Shown here: piece after piece, positions 1 to 8,504 of the stretch
Layout: every line of letters begins with the position of its first letter
Position numbering within the stretch: the stretch's first letter is position 1
Assembly (NCBI RefSeq): GCF_900078365.1
Contig: NZ_LT598653.1
Location: forward strand, 1,550,001-1,614,000
Origin: an uncultured Sphingopyxis sp.
GTDB taxonomy: Bacteria; Pseudomonadota; Alphaproteobacteria; Sphingomonadales; Sphingomonadaceae
Reading direction: 5' to 3'
Length of the DNA stretch: 64,000 bases
The notes under the pieces: generated by a model
Seen by the model: the letters and a program-made list of their open reading frames with translations, nothing else
Told to the model about the DNA's origin: nothing
The model's database searches: none
Position numbers and translations under genes: made by a program

Positions 1-149
1 GCCACGCCGAGACGGCTGCCGTGGCCCATGACCTCGACGTCAGGGAAATTCTGATTGAACTGGGACGCCGGCGCATGGTCGGCGGCCAGGAGGATATGAT
101 ATTCGACGTGGCGCTCGACCTGGTCCAGCAACGCGAGCGATCGGCCTGA
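1..149 (+). CDS. 4-hydroxy-2-oxovalerate aldolase-like protein, C-terminal fragment (cut by window edge)
   Basis: An open frame enters at the left edge and ends with TGA at 147-149, giving the last 48 residues of a protein. The tail contains GRRRMVGGQEDM followed by DVALDL, which resembles the C-terminus of DmpG/BphI/MhpE-type aldolases. Those enzymes cleave 4-hydroxy-2-oxovalerate to pyruvate and an aldehyde in meta-cleavage pathways of aromatic degradation. The active-site TIM barrel lies outside the window, so the assignment rests on a short conserved tail recalled from the family. No partner acetaldehyde dehydrogenase is visible. Confidence 0.6.
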   Translation, partial: HAETAAVAHDLDVREILIELGRRRMVGGQEDMIFDVALDLVQQRERSA

Positions 150-190
150 CGAGTTCTTGGGGCTAGGGGACTGTAACCGAACCAACAAAT

Positions 191-270
191 CCGTTCGCAT
201 CAAGCGAAGTCGAGATGCCCATCGTCAGCGCGCGCCTTCGGAATGTCTCGGCTTCGCTCGACACGAACGG
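191..270. repeat. Intergenic inverted repeat (REP-like, sphingomonad type)
   Basis: The left arm (191-216) begins CCGTTCG and carries AGCGAAGTCGAGA. The right arm (244-270) carries TCTCGGCTTCGCT and ends CGAACGG. The arms are imperfect reverse complements around a loop of about 27 nt. It lies between the converging ends of the aldolase fragment and the E2 gene, so it may act as a bidirectional terminator. Similar intergenic repeats are common in Sphingomonadaceae from memory; other copies in this window were not systematically searched for. Confidence 0.6.
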
Positions 271-280
271 GTTGGATTGA

Positions 281-1585
281 TCAATCCGCGAACAGCAAAA
301 CCGGCGTTTCGATCAGCTTCTTGAGCGCCTGCACATAGCTCGCCGCGTCCCAGCCATCGACCACACGGTGGTCGCAGCTGATCGACAGGTTCATGAACTT
401 CGCGCGGCGGATCTCGTCGCCCCCCTGAGGATTTTTGGCGAAGACGGGGCGCTCGACGATCTTGTTCGGGCCGATGATCGCCACTTCGGGCCGGTTGATC
501 ACCGGGGTGGTCGCGATCCCGCCGAGTGGGCCGAGCGAGGTGATGGTCAGCGTACCGCCGGTCAGCTCCTCGACCTTCGCCTTGCCGGTGCGCGCGGCTT
601 CGGCAAGGCGCGTGATCTCGCTCGCGAGCTGCCACACATTCTTGTCCTGCGCGTCGCGGATGACCGGAACCATCAGGCCCGCGTCGGTCTGCGTCGCCAT
701 GCCCAGATGCACCGCACCGTACCGCGTCACGACGCCACCTTCGTCGTCGTAACGCGCGTTGATCATCGGAAACTGCGGAATGGTACGGCAGATCGCGACG
801 ATCAGGAAGGGCAGCATCGTCAGCTTCGGCCGCCCGCCGCGGTTGGCGTTGAGGTCGGCGCGCATCTCTTCGAGCGCGGTGACGTCCATTTCCTCGACAT
901 AGGTGAAGTGCGGGATCGCACGCTTCGACGCCGCCATATTCTCGGCGATCTTGCGGCGCATGCCGATGACCTTGACCGGTTCGTCGGCGCGCGCGCGGCT
1001 GGCGCCGGGCGCATGATAGCCCTGCCCACCGCCGTAGCGCAGGAAGGCATCGAGATCGGCGTGGCGGATGCGGTCGCCTTCGGCCTGAACCTGCGAAAGG
1101 TCGACACCGAGGTCCTTGGCGCGGGCGCGGACGGCCGGCGATGCGAGCACGGCGCGGCTGTGCTCGGCGGCGGCGGGCACCGGGGCCGGTGCCGGAGCGG
1201 GCGCCGGCGCCGGCGCCGGCGCGGGAGCGGCCACCGTGGCAGCGACCTCGGCCACCGAAATCTCCTCAGCACCCGGCGTTTCCGCAACGACCTCCTGTTC
1301 CGCCCGCGTATCAGCCGGCGGCGCTTCGGCATCGCCGTCGGTCTCGATCACGGCGAGCGTCGAACCAATCGGGATCAGGTCGCCGACCTCGCCCGCCAGT
1401 TCGACGACGATCCCCGAAACCGGCGATTCCATTTCGACGGTCGCCTTGTCGGTCATCATGTCGGCAAGCTGCGCATCTTCCTCGACGCGCTCGCCTACAC
1501 GCACGTGCCAGGCGACGATCTCGGCTTCGGCAATGCCTTCGCCGATATCGGGCAGACGGAATGAATAACGGGCCATTTCAGTCAT
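281..1585 (-). CDS. bkdB: Branched-chain 2-oxoacid dehydrogenase E2, dihydrolipoamide acyltransferase
   Basis: 434 aa E2 core of the cytoplasmic complex that oxidises branched-chain 2-oxoacids to acyl-CoA. Residues 5-80 form a lipoyl domain with the modified lysine in MTDKATVEME. An Ala/Pro-rich linker (about 115-140) follows, then a peripheral-subunit-binding domain (SPAVRARAKDLG). The C-terminal acyltransferase domain has the catalytic motif DHRVVDGWD. The start overlaps the E1beta stop by 8 nt (ATGACTGA); a second Met three codons in (MARYSF) is an alternative start. It is the last gene of the operon. No E3 gene is present, so dihydrolipoamide dehydrogenase must come from elsewhere. Confidence 0.93.
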   Translation of the reverse strand: MTEMARYSFRLPDIGEGIAEAEIVAWHVRVGERVEEDAQLADMMTDKATVEMESPVSGIVVELAGEVGDLIPIGSTLAVIETDGDAEAPPADTRAEQEVVAETPGAEEISVAEVAATVAAPAPAPAPAPAPAPAPVPAAAEHSRAVLASPAVRARAKDLGVDLSQVQAEGDRIRHADLDAFLRYGGGQGYHAPGASRARADEPVKVIGMRRKIAENMAASKRAIPHFTYVEEMDVTALEEMRADLNANRGGRPKLTMLPFLIVAICRTIPQFPMINARYDDEGGVVTRYGAVHLGMATQTDAGLMVPVIRDAQDKNVWQLASEITRLAEAARTGKAKVEELTGGTLTITSLGPLGGIATTPVINRPEVAIIGPNKIVERPVFAKNPQGGDEIRRAKFMNLSISCDHRVVDGWDAASYVQALKKLIETPVLLFAD

Positions 1586-2594
1586 TCCTCATGACGCGGC
1601 GAAGGGCTTTGATGAGCCGGTCAGGACCCGGAAAATAATCCCATTCGAATGCATGGGGGTAAGGTGTGTCCCATCCGCAGACGCGCTCGATCGGGGCTTC
1701 GAGATGATAAAAGCAGCGTTCCTGGACGAGCGCCGACAACTCACCGCCGAAACCGCCGAAACGCGATGCCTCGTGCAGGATGACGCAGCGTCCGGTCTTC
1801 TTCACCGATGCGACGATCGTATCGATATCGAGCGGGACGATCGAGCGCAGGTCGATGAGTTCGGCATCGATGCCGCTTTCCTCAATAGCCGCGCGTGCGA
1901 CATGCACCATCGTGCCATAGGCGAGGACGGTTGCGGCCTCGCCTTCGCGAACGCGCGCCGCCGTGCCTAGCGGGATTCGATACAATCCTTCCGGGACCTC
2001 GGCCGCCGGGTTGCCCTGCCAGGTCGGAACGGGACGGTCGTGGCGCCCGTCGAAGGGACCATTGTAGAGCCGCTTGGGCTCCAGGAAGATCACGGGATCG
2101 TCGTCCTCGATCGCCGAAATCAGCAGCCCCTTCGCATCAAAGGGCGTCGAGGGGATCACCGTCTTTAGGCCGGTAATATGGGCGAAGATCGCTTCGGGTG
2201 ACTGGCTGTGCGTCTGCCCCCCAAATATGCCGCCGCCGTAGGGAGACCGTACCGTGAGCGGCGCCCAGAACTCTCCAGCCGAGCGGTAGCGCAGGCGAGC
2301 CGCCTCGGAAACGAGCTGGTCGAAGGCGGGAAGTATGTAATCGGCAAACTGAATTTCGGGAACGGGTCGCAATCCATATGCGGCCATTCCGATCGCCGCG
2401 GCGACAATGCCGCCTTCCGAAATGGGAGCGTCGAAGCAGCGTTCGAGACCGAAGCGCGACTGGAGTCCGTCGGTTACCCGAAACACGCCGCCGAAATAGC
2501 CGACATCCTGGCCGAAAATGAGGACATCGGGATCGTTGGCGAGCTTCTCGGCGAGCGCGCTGTTCAGCGCCTGTAACATTGTCATCGTCGGCAT
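1578..2594 (-). CDS. bkdA2: Branched-chain 2-oxoacid dehydrogenase E1 component, beta subunit
   Basis: 338 aa. The protein begins MPTMTMLQALNSAL and contains the transketolase-type pyrimidine-binding region (DVGYFGGVFR, EGGIVAAAIGMAAYGLRP) and the C-terminal transketolase domain (LIDLRSIVPLDIDTI). It pairs with the alpha subunit to form the TPP-dependent decarboxylase E1. The start is set by the E1alpha stop, which ends only 2 nt upstream (TAACCATG), indicating translational coupling. Length and order match proteobacterial bkd operons. The frame stays open far upstream inside E1alpha, but that part is not E1beta sequence. Confidence 0.93.
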   Translation of the reverse strand: MPTMTMLQALNSALAEKLANDPDVLIFGQDVGYFGGVFRVTDGLQSRFGLERCFDAPISEGGIVAAAIGMAAYGLRPVPEIQFADYILPAFDQLVSEAARLRYRSAGEFWAPLTVRSPYGGGIFGGQTHSQSPEAIFAHITGLKTVIPSTPFDAKGLLISAIEDDDPVIFLEPKRLYNGPFDGRHDRPVPTWQGNPAAEVPEGLYRIPLGTAARVREGEAATVLAYGTMVHVARAAIEESGIDAELIDLRSIVPLDIDTIVASVKKTGRCVILHEASRFGGFGGELSALVQERCFYHLEAPIERVCGWDTPYPHAFEWDYFPGPDRLIKALRRVMRND

Positions 2595-2596
2595 GG

Positions 2597-3835
2597 TTAG
2601 ATCCCAAGCTCGCGCCGCTGTTCGATCACACGCCAGTCGGGCTCCTTGAAAACGCCCTCGAACATCTCCGAAACGGGGGGCTTCGATACGCCGAGCGTCC
2701 CGACCGCTTCGCCTGTCTTGATTGCGGCGCGCACCTCGACCTCGATCGCATCGGACAGTGCGTCGTGTTTTTCGGCATCCCAGGCGCCCGTGGCATAGAG
2801 ATGCTGCGTCAATCGATCCACCGGGTCGCCGAGTGGCCAGAGGGAAGCTTCCTCGACGGGCCGGTAGCGTGTCGGATCGTCGCTCGTCGAATGCCCGTCG
2901 GCCCGATAGGTGAAAAGCTCGATCAGCGTCGGCCCGCAATTGTGGCGCGCGCGTTCGGCGGCCCACGCCGTCGCCGCCCAGACGGCGAGAAAGTCATTGC
3001 CATCGACCCGCAGTCCCGGAATGCCGTAGGCCAGTGCCTTGGCGGCGAAGGTCGTCGTTTCAGCGCCCGCTATCCCCGAAAAGCTGGAAATCGCCCACTG
3101 ATTGTTGGTGACGCAAAGGATGACAGGGGCGCGATAGACCGCCGCAAAGGTCAACGCTTCATGGAAGTCGCCCTCGGCGGTCGTTCCTTCGCCGATCATC
3201 CCGAGCGCGATCGCTTTTCCGCGGCGATAGGCCGAGGCCATGGCCCAGCCAACGGCATGGCCGAAGCGGCTTCCGACATTCCCTGACAGCGAGTAGAATC
3301 CATAGTCGCGCGCCGAATAAAGGATCGGCAGCTGACGGCCCCGCAACGGATCGGCCGCATTCGAGAATATCTGGTTGATCAGCTTATCCAATGGATAGCC
3401 TCGCGCCATCAGCCAGCCGAGCATGCGATAGGTGGGAAAGCACATGTCGTCGGCGCCGAGCACCATGCTTTGGGCGACGGCGATGGCCTCCTCGCCGGTG
3501 CATTTCATATAGAAGCTCGTCTTGCCTTGGCGGTGCGCACGAAACAGGCGATCGTCGAAGGCGCGCGTCCGCATCATTGCCGTCAGTCCGGCGATGAGCG
3601 CTTCGCTGTCCAGATACGGATTCCACGGCCCCACGGCCGCATTCTGGTCGTCCAGGATGCGAATAAGGCCATAGGGGAGGTGGCGAAGGCCGGACTCGTC
3701 GGCGTCGATGGACGGCTTCGCAATCTCACCCGCATCGCTGAACCGCAAGTGCGAAAAGCTGGGAATCTCGCCAGGGCGCGCAACAGGGTTCGGGATGTGG
3801 AGGCGCAGGGCCTCGCTGTTTGATAAGATCGACAC
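2597..3835 (-). CDS. bkdA1: Branched-chain 2-oxoacid dehydrogenase E1 component, alpha subunit
   Basis: 412 aa if started at GTG 3835. The TPP-binding motif runs from GEGTTAEGDFH to NNQWAIS, the spacing usual for E1alpha; GEG in place of GDG is seen in branched-chain enzymes. FDDRLFRAHRQGKTSFYMK is the typical substrate-channel segment. The start is uncertain: no ATG precedes the conserved LRLHIPNP region, and GTG at 3835 or TTG at 3865 are the candidates. GTG is preferred because homologues carry about ten residues before that motif. It is the first gene of the bkd operon, divergent from the Lrp-type regulator. Confidence 0.9.
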   Translation of the reverse strand: MSILSNSEALRLHIPNPVARPGEIPSFSHLRFSDAGEIAKPSIDADESGLRHLPYGLIRILDDQNAAVGPWNPYLDSEALIAGLTAMMRTRAFDDRLFRAHRQGKTSFYMKCTGEEAIAVAQSMVLGADDMCFPTYRMLGWLMARGYPLDKLINQIFSNAADPLRGRQLPILYSARDYGFYSLSGNVGSRFGHAVGWAMASAYRRGKAIALGMIGEGTTAEGDFHEALTFAAVYRAPVILCVTNNQWAISSFSGIAGAETTTFAAKALAYGIPGLRVDGNDFLAVWAATAWAAERARHNCGPTLIELFTYRADGHSTSDDPTRYRPVEEASLWPLGDPVDRLTQHLYATGAWDAEKHDALSDAIEVEVRAAIKTGEAVGTLGVSKPPVSEMFEGVFKEPDWRVIEQRRELGI

Positions 3836-3966
3836 GCGATGTGATATATATTGCGCAGAGTGCAATCGCTTTGCAAGATTGCCTCGATATGGGCGAAGTA
3901 TTAAAATTTCATCCTAATAATTATTCCATTTCGAGTTTATAGTTCCAACAGATGCAAGGGGCGGCG
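3836..3966. promoter_or_regulatory. Divergent bkdA1/bkdR control region
   Basis: This gap between the two divergent genes is much more AT-rich than its surroundings. It contains an ATTGC-N7-GCAAT dyad at 3850-3866 and a nearby TTGCAA. AT-rich, weakly palindromic sites are typical for Lrp/AsnC proteins, so this is the likely BkdR binding region. The exact promoter was not resolved. Binding by BkdR is inferred from gene arrangement and family habits. Confidence 0.5.
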
Positions 3967-4431
3967 ATGACGGCAAAAATTGACGCGTTCGATCGAAAGA
4001 TCCTGAAGTGCCTGCAGACCGAACCCCAACTGTCGATGGTCGACCTCGCCGAACGGGTCGGCCTTTCGCACACTCCTTGCTGGCGGCGATTGCGGCGTAT
4101 GGAGAATGCCGGCCTGATCATGGGGCGGCCGGTAATCCTTAATCCCGTCGCGCTCGGTTATCCGGTCAATGTTTTTGCGAACATCAAGATACGCAATCAT
4201 GATGAGGCGATCCTCGAACAGTTCGAGGATGTGGTCCGTGGCCACGCCGAAATCGTTGAATGTTTCTCGATGAGCGGCGACAGCGACTATGTTCTCCGCA
4301 TCGTCGCGCGAAGCATTGAAGATTACGAGCGCTTCCTGAAAAAGGTCCTTCTGCACCTCCCCGGCGTGGGCTCGATCAACTCGAGCTTTTCGCTGAAGCA
4401 GGTGAAGATGACGACGGCGATCCCGATCTGA
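3967..4431 (+). CDS. bkdR: Lrp/AsnC family transcriptional regulator, probable bkd activator
   Basis: 154 aa. An N-terminal winged HTH (FDRKILKCLQTEPQ, LAERVGLSHTPCWRRLRRM) is followed by a C-terminal RAM/AsnC ligand domain with GDSDYVLRIVARS. Lrp-type BkdR proteins activate branched-chain dehydrogenase operons in response to branched-chain amino acids. ATG 3967 is chosen because AAGGGG precedes it; an in-frame ATG at 3952 has no ribosome site. The gene ends 12 nt from the convergent MFS gene. Confidence 0.88.
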   Translation: MTAKIDAFDRKILKCLQTEPQLSMVDLAERVGLSHTPCWRRLRRMENAGLIMGRPVILNPVALGYPVNVFANIKIRNHDEAILEQFEDVVRGHAEIVECFSMSGDSDYVLRIVARSIEDYERFLKKVLLHLPGVGSINSSFSLKQVKMTTAIPI

Positions 4432-4442
4432 TTCCCGCAGGG

Positions 4443-5825
4443 TCAAGCTCGGGGTGGAGCAGGGGCGATCGGATTGCCTGCCGGCTGCGCGTGCAGGCGT
4501 TGCTGTGCAGCGATATAGGAATCGCGCCCCCACCAGGCAACGGCAATCGCCAGCAGCGCGACCGGCACCGTCGTGCAGATGATCGAATATGGCAGCGCGT
4601 TGTCGTCGTGGAACACATAATCGGTAAACAGCGCGACCGCCGTGGGCCCGACCGCCCAGCCGAGAAGGGTGGTGACGAGCAGGATCATCGTCACCGCTTG
4701 CCCGCGCATGCGGTTGGGAACGACGTCCTGCGTCACCAGCGGCAGCGTGCCGATCGCGGTGACATGGGCGATCATCTGCAGGCCGAGGAAGAAGAACGCC
4801 AAGTAGACGTTCGTCATCAGCGGCCAAAGAATGACGCAGGGGATGAATAGCGCCTCGCCAACGAATAGTGGCGCGAGCCGCGCGTCAGGGCGTCCTTGCT
4901 TGTGCCAGCGGTCCCCCAGATAACCGCACAGGAGAAAGCCGATCGTCGATGCAACAATCAATTGTATTCCGACGATCAGCCCGATGGTCTCCATCGGCAA
5001 GCCGTGCATGCGCTGGAACACCGAGGGAATCCAGGGAACGAGAGCATTGCCAACAAAGGCGATCGCGACTTGAGAGATCAGCACGCAGGTGAAGGCGCGT
5101 CGTTCCGATAGGATATGCTTCCAGAAGTCGGCGGACGTGCGCTTGGAATCAACGGCAGCGGAAACGTCGGGCTGGTCGTCGCGGCGGACCGGTTCACTCA
5201 CGCCGAACATCAAAAGCGCGGTGATCAATCCCGGCGCACCGACGAATATAAATGCCGCCTGCCACGGAACGAAACTGCCCAGTAAGGGTAGGACGACGCT
5301 GGATTGCCCGCTCATCGATCCGACGACCGCTCCGCCGATCATCAGCGACAGGCCTGTTCCAAGCGCATGCGACGTCATGTAAATGGCGATCGCCCGGCCG
5401 CGGATTGCGGGTTCGACATAATCGGCAATCATCGAATAGGCAGCTGGCGCGAGGATGGCTTCGCCGACTCCGACGCCCATCCGCGCGATCACCAACTGGG
5501 CATAGGTGGTCGTATAGCCCGACCAGATCGTCATGACCGACCAGAAGAGGATCCCGACGATGATCAGATTTCGGCGATTGCTGCGGTCCACCAGCCGCCC
5601 GAACAGCGGGCCGGCAATCGCATAGATCACGGCAAAAGCAGCCCCTTGAAACAGGCTGACCTGAGTATCGCTGATCTGGAACGCGTCGCGGATCGGCTTG
5701 ACCAGCAGGGCAGGGAACTGCTGGTCGAGGCGCGAATGGAGCGTCACGATCATCAGGATGGCGATGACCACCATCGCGTGCGACCGTCGGGGATAGGATT
5801 GCTCGGAAAGCGTCTCGGTCGTCAT
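4443..5825 (-). CDS. MFS transporter (Spinster-like)
   Basis: 460 aa with about twelve hydrophobic segments, e.g. MVVIAILMIVTL near the N-terminus. The typical MFS loop 2-3 motif appears as GRLVDRSNRR, and a long cytoplasmic loop sits mid-protein around EPVRRDDQPDVS. The N-terminal LDQQFPALLVKPIRDAFQIS resembles sphingomonad Spinster-type exporters and importers of organic acids or lipids. Substrate unknown. It converges on bkdR and is not obviously part of the bkd operon. An 18-bp palindrome lies about 95 nt upstream of its start. Confidence 0.85.
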   Translation of the reverse strand: MTTETLSEQSYPRRSHAMVVIAILMIVTLHSRLDQQFPALLVKPIRDAFQISDTQVSLFQGAAFAVIYAIAGPLFGRLVDRSNRRNLIIVGILFWSVMTIWSGYTTTYAQLVIARMGVGVGEAILAPAAYSMIADYVEPAIRGRAIAIYMTSHALGTGLSLMIGGAVVGSMSGQSSVVLPLLGSFVPWQAAFIFVGAPGLITALLMFGVSEPVRRDDQPDVSAAVDSKRTSADFWKHILSERRAFTCVLISQVAIAFVGNALVPWIPSVFQRMHGLPMETIGLIVGIQLIVASTIGFLLCGYLGDRWHKQGRPDARLAPLFVGEALFIPCVILWPLMTNVYLAFFFLGLQMIAHVTAIGTLPLVTQDVVPNRMRGQAVTMILLVTTLLGWAVGPTAVALFTDYVFHDDNALPYSIICTTVPVALLAIAVAWWGRDSYIAAQQRLHAQPAGNPIAPAPPRA

Positions 5826-5918
5826 TCAGGGCTGCTCCCACTCATTGCTGACGACCCGGTTCGCGCTATCACGCTGCGGCCTCTTTCTCGGTGCCATCGA
5901 CGTTGCATTGCGAGTTCA

Positions 5919-5936
5919 ACTTGACATATGTCAAGT
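5919..5936. promoter_or_regulatory. Perfect 18-bp palindrome, probable operator
   Basis: ACTTGACATATGTCAAGT is identical to its reverse complement. It lies between the divergent MFS gene (start 5825) and the small gene starting at 5948, and it embeds TTGACA -35-like hexamers on both strands. The shape suits a homodimeric repressor of the TetR, MarR or GntR kind. No adjacent regulator of that type is encoded, so the cognate protein is unknown. Confidence 0.55.
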
Positions 5937-5947
5937 GAATAGCGGCG

Positions 5948-6244
5948 ATGGTTGGGCCTGCGCGCGAGATTGCGGCTCGTGACGAGATTTCAAAAGTTGC
6001 GGCAAGGCATAGTTGCACCTTCGCCGAATTCCTGCGGTCGCTCGACGAGGCAAGCCGGTCCCGGCCGCCCAAGGGGCCGGCCGATATAGAGCAGACATAC
6101 CGGGTTGCCGCCAAGCGTCTCCGGAACGCCGGAGCCAACATAACCGTTCGCGAAATGCGGCGGCTGGTTCAGCATCTTCGGGACTTTATGTCCGAGGAGC
6201 TTCCGGATCTCCTCAAGGCGGAAGGTGCGGCTCCTCCGGACTGA
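5948..6244 (+). CDS. Small hypothetical protein upstream of nuclease-like gene
   Basis: 98 aa, soluble, charged, largely helical by inspection (RVAAKRLRNAGANITVREMR). No family recognised. It starts at ATG 5948, 12 nt after an 18-bp palindrome, with only a weak ribosome site. It ends 47 nt before the frameshifted nuclease-like gene, so the two probably form one transcription unit and may be functional partners. A minus-strand frame over the same DNA has no recognisable features and is considered a shadow. Confidence 0.5.
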   Translation: MVGPAREIAARDEISKVAARHSCTFAEFLRSLDEASRSRPPKGPADIEQTYRVAAKRLRNAGANITVREMRRLVQHLRDFMSEELPDLLKAEGAAPPD

Positions 6245-6291
6245 CCCGACATCCACTGGCGCTGATGGTCGGAACCGCGTATCGCCGAGGG

Positions 6292-7813
6292 ATGGGACGA
6301 TTTGCGGGCCGGTCGGCGGAAAAGAGGTTCAGCACGCTCTGTTCGGATCAGGGGGTTACCTGCAACGAACCGGGCGAAGACGATCATGGGTGGGACCATA
6401 TCGTCGAATTCCCCCCACCGGCCGGTCGCGGGCATCTCGGCGGACATGCAGCGGCCGCTCCCGGCGATCTTCGTACAGACCAAGAGTCACAAGGTGGAGG
6501 GGCTGCGCGTCACCATGAAATTGAGCAATGCGCTCAAGCTCGCGCGCTCGCCTTCGCCTTGCTTCGCATTGCTCCTGACGAAAGGGAGCGATGGCTGCGA
6601 CGCCTGGTACGGGGTCCATTTCTGGGATGAGCTCATGGCGCGCGTGCTCAAGCGTGCTCGCGAGGCAACGCGCAACGGGACGCCCGAGGGGCGTTTCAAC
6701 AAGCTCAGCTTCAGCTTCACGATGTCCGAAGCGGACCGTCATGACGCGGATGGATTGCTGGACTGGATGGCGGACCAGGTCAGGTCGGCCGGCCCCCACT
6801 ATGCGACCGCGAAACAGGAGCTGCACGGTGGCCCGGATATCGTCGGAACCCTGAGCATCGGCCCCTCGGTGTCGATCGAGCAATTGATCGACCACCAGCT
6901 CGGATTGACCCCCTCGATACCGCTCGCCTCGATCAGGCTCAGCTTGCGTCGTTTCGGTATCGATCTCCCGTTCCCGTTTCCTGTCCCTGAAGGTCCCGCG
7001 AATTTCGCCAGCATGCAGGCCCTGCCTTCGGCGGTGTGCGACATCAGGTTGCGCGGTCCCGATGGCATCTGGATCGACCTGGCTGGCGAGGTCATCGCCC
7101 CGGGCCTTCCGAATATTCCCGAGGACAAGCAGAAGATCCGCATTCGCGCACCCTTCTTCGACATCATCTGGCCGCTGAGCGGCGAGCCGCAGTTCAAGGC
7201 GCATTTCGATACTGCGGCGCGCCATTCGCCGATCGACCTCGAGAGGATGCTGCGCTTCCTGAGCTGGACCGGGCAGGGCGAGATCGATCTCAGGGTTTCG
7301 ATCGGCGATCGGCCGATCCTCGGCGCGATTTCCCATCTCGATGCGCTTGAAGGCCAGCCAATGTATGCCGCACTAGCGGAACATGCGACGGCACTCGCGA
7401 CCTTGTCGGCGCATCACAAGACCAATGTGCCCCGGATATCCATGGAAGATGTGATGGACAGCGAGGAGGCCGACCAGCTCCTGGCGTTTCTGTCCATGTC
7501 CGACCTCGGGATGAAGGTCGAGCCCGCCGGCGATGGGCAATGGCACGATATCGATCATGCCATTGCCTCGGGAGCGGGCCTCTACGGCGAATGGACATTC
7601 GCGGCGATCCAGCGCCTTCCCGTGACCAGCCAGAAGCGCGAGGGAGCGGAAGTCCACATCCGATTCGGAAAACCGGTCCTCCTGGAGCGTTACGCCTTCC
7701 CCCAGGACGACGAGGCTGCGCTCGAACGTTTGCAGGCGGATTTTCGCCGTCACATAGCGAAGCGCGGGATTTTGGGTCTGGAGTATCTTAGCTCTCAGCT
7801 CGTTATGCCCTGA
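6292..7813 (+). pseudogene. DUF4365-like (nuclease-fold) gene interrupted by a frameshift at a C6 tract
   Basis: Frame 1 from ATG 6292 reads MGRFAGRSAEKRFSTLCSDQ and then EDDHGWDHIVEFP. The continuation, FVQTKSHK and KLARSPSPCFALLL, is in frame 2, open to the stop at 7811-7813. The switch is at cccccc, 6411-6416: one C fewer gives a continuous protein of about 506 aa. The order DxGWD, hydrophobic E, QxKS resembles the PD-(D/E)xK-like core of DUF4365 proteins. The long C-terminal part (about 400 aa) is not recognised. As read, translation from 6292 would end at 6630 after 112 residues. Sequencing error, real mutation or programmed shift cannot be distinguished here. ATG 6265 is an alternative start. 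Confidence 0.7.
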
Positions 7814-7993
7814 GCGAGATTCTCCTAGATTTATCGGCGGTCACGTGCGCTTTCGGCTCGATGCCCGCCAAGCATCGCCGGGCCGAATCGAAAGACAAGA
7901 GTCCGATCTCAAGATAGCCTGATTTTGGGATATATCTTCTGAATTCCAGGGCCTTTCCCTGGGGCTCCCGCGCGGTGCTGCGGCCGGACCATC

Positions 7994-8053
7994 TTGCAAT
8001 GGTGCTGGATATGTCCCATATAATGCCCCTGAATTGGACGGAGAATGGGACAT
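7994..8053 (+). promoter_or_regulatory. Promoter and inverted-repeat operator of the RES/Xre operon
   Basis: A perfect -10 hexamer TATAAT (8019-8024) lies 19 nt after TTGCAA (7994-7999). ATGTCCCAT (8011-8019) and its exact reverse complement ATGGGACAT (8045-8053) flank the expected transcription start. The first arm touches the -10 element and the second covers the ATG of the antitoxin gene. Binding of the antitoxin here would block both polymerase and ribosome access. Autoregulation is inferred from family behaviour. Confidence 0.65.
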
Positions 8054-8504
8054 GGTCGCACAGGCAATCGGAGGTGGGAAAGCAGCCGCGGCACCGGCGC
8101 GGCGCGCGGGGGTGCGTCGTTCGGCCAAGTCGGGCGCCTTTCAGACGACCGGCTTCATGACCCATTTCATCGATCCCAAGGGCAATGTCGACTTCGATCA
8201 GGTCGTGGACGCCTATCGGCTGACCAAGGGTCAGCTTGCCGACACCGTCGGGCTCGCCGCTGCGACGATCAGCAAGGCCGGGCGCCGCGACGGGCCGCGC
8301 GCGCAGACGCGGGTGCGTGAGATGCTCGAGATCCTCGAGCGCGTCCGCGAATGGGCCGGGAGTGATACGCAGGCGCTGGCCTGGTATCGCGCTGAGCCGA
8401 TCCCGGCGCTCGACGGCCGTACCGCCGAGGCGCTTGTGAAATCGGGGGAGGCGGGCGCCGTGCGCGACTATCTCGATCATCTGGCGCTCGGCGGCTTTGC
8501 TTGA
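8052..8504 (+). CDS. Xre/MbcA/ParS-type antitoxin (DUF2384)
   Basis: 150 aa. A basic N-terminal tail is followed by an HTH (VDAYRLTKGQLADTVGLAAA) and the MbcA/ParS toxin-binding domain near the C-terminus (WYRAEPIPALDGRTAEALV). It neutralises the RES toxin encoded immediately downstream and is expected to repress its own promoter. ATG 8052 is preferred over 8034 because GGAG sits about 9 nt upstream and the operator arm covers this ATG. The stop overlaps the toxin start by 3 nt. Confidence 0.85.
   Translation: MVAQAIGGGKAAAAPARRAGVRRSAKSGAFQTTGFMTHFIDPKGNVDFDQVVDAYRLTKGQLADTVGLAAATISKAGRRDGPRAQTRVREMLEILERVREWAGSDTQALAWYRAEPIPALDGRTAEALVKSGEAGAVRDYLDHLALGGFA

Noticed and set aside
1170..1235. 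GC-rich short tandem repeat in the E2 gene
   Set aside because: It is the normal Ala-Pro interdomain linker of E2 proteins, not an independent repeat element.
7946..7962. Hairpin CCAGGG-CCTTT-CCCTGG as terminator
   Set aside because: Short stem, no T tract, and more than 130 nt from the end of the preceding gene.
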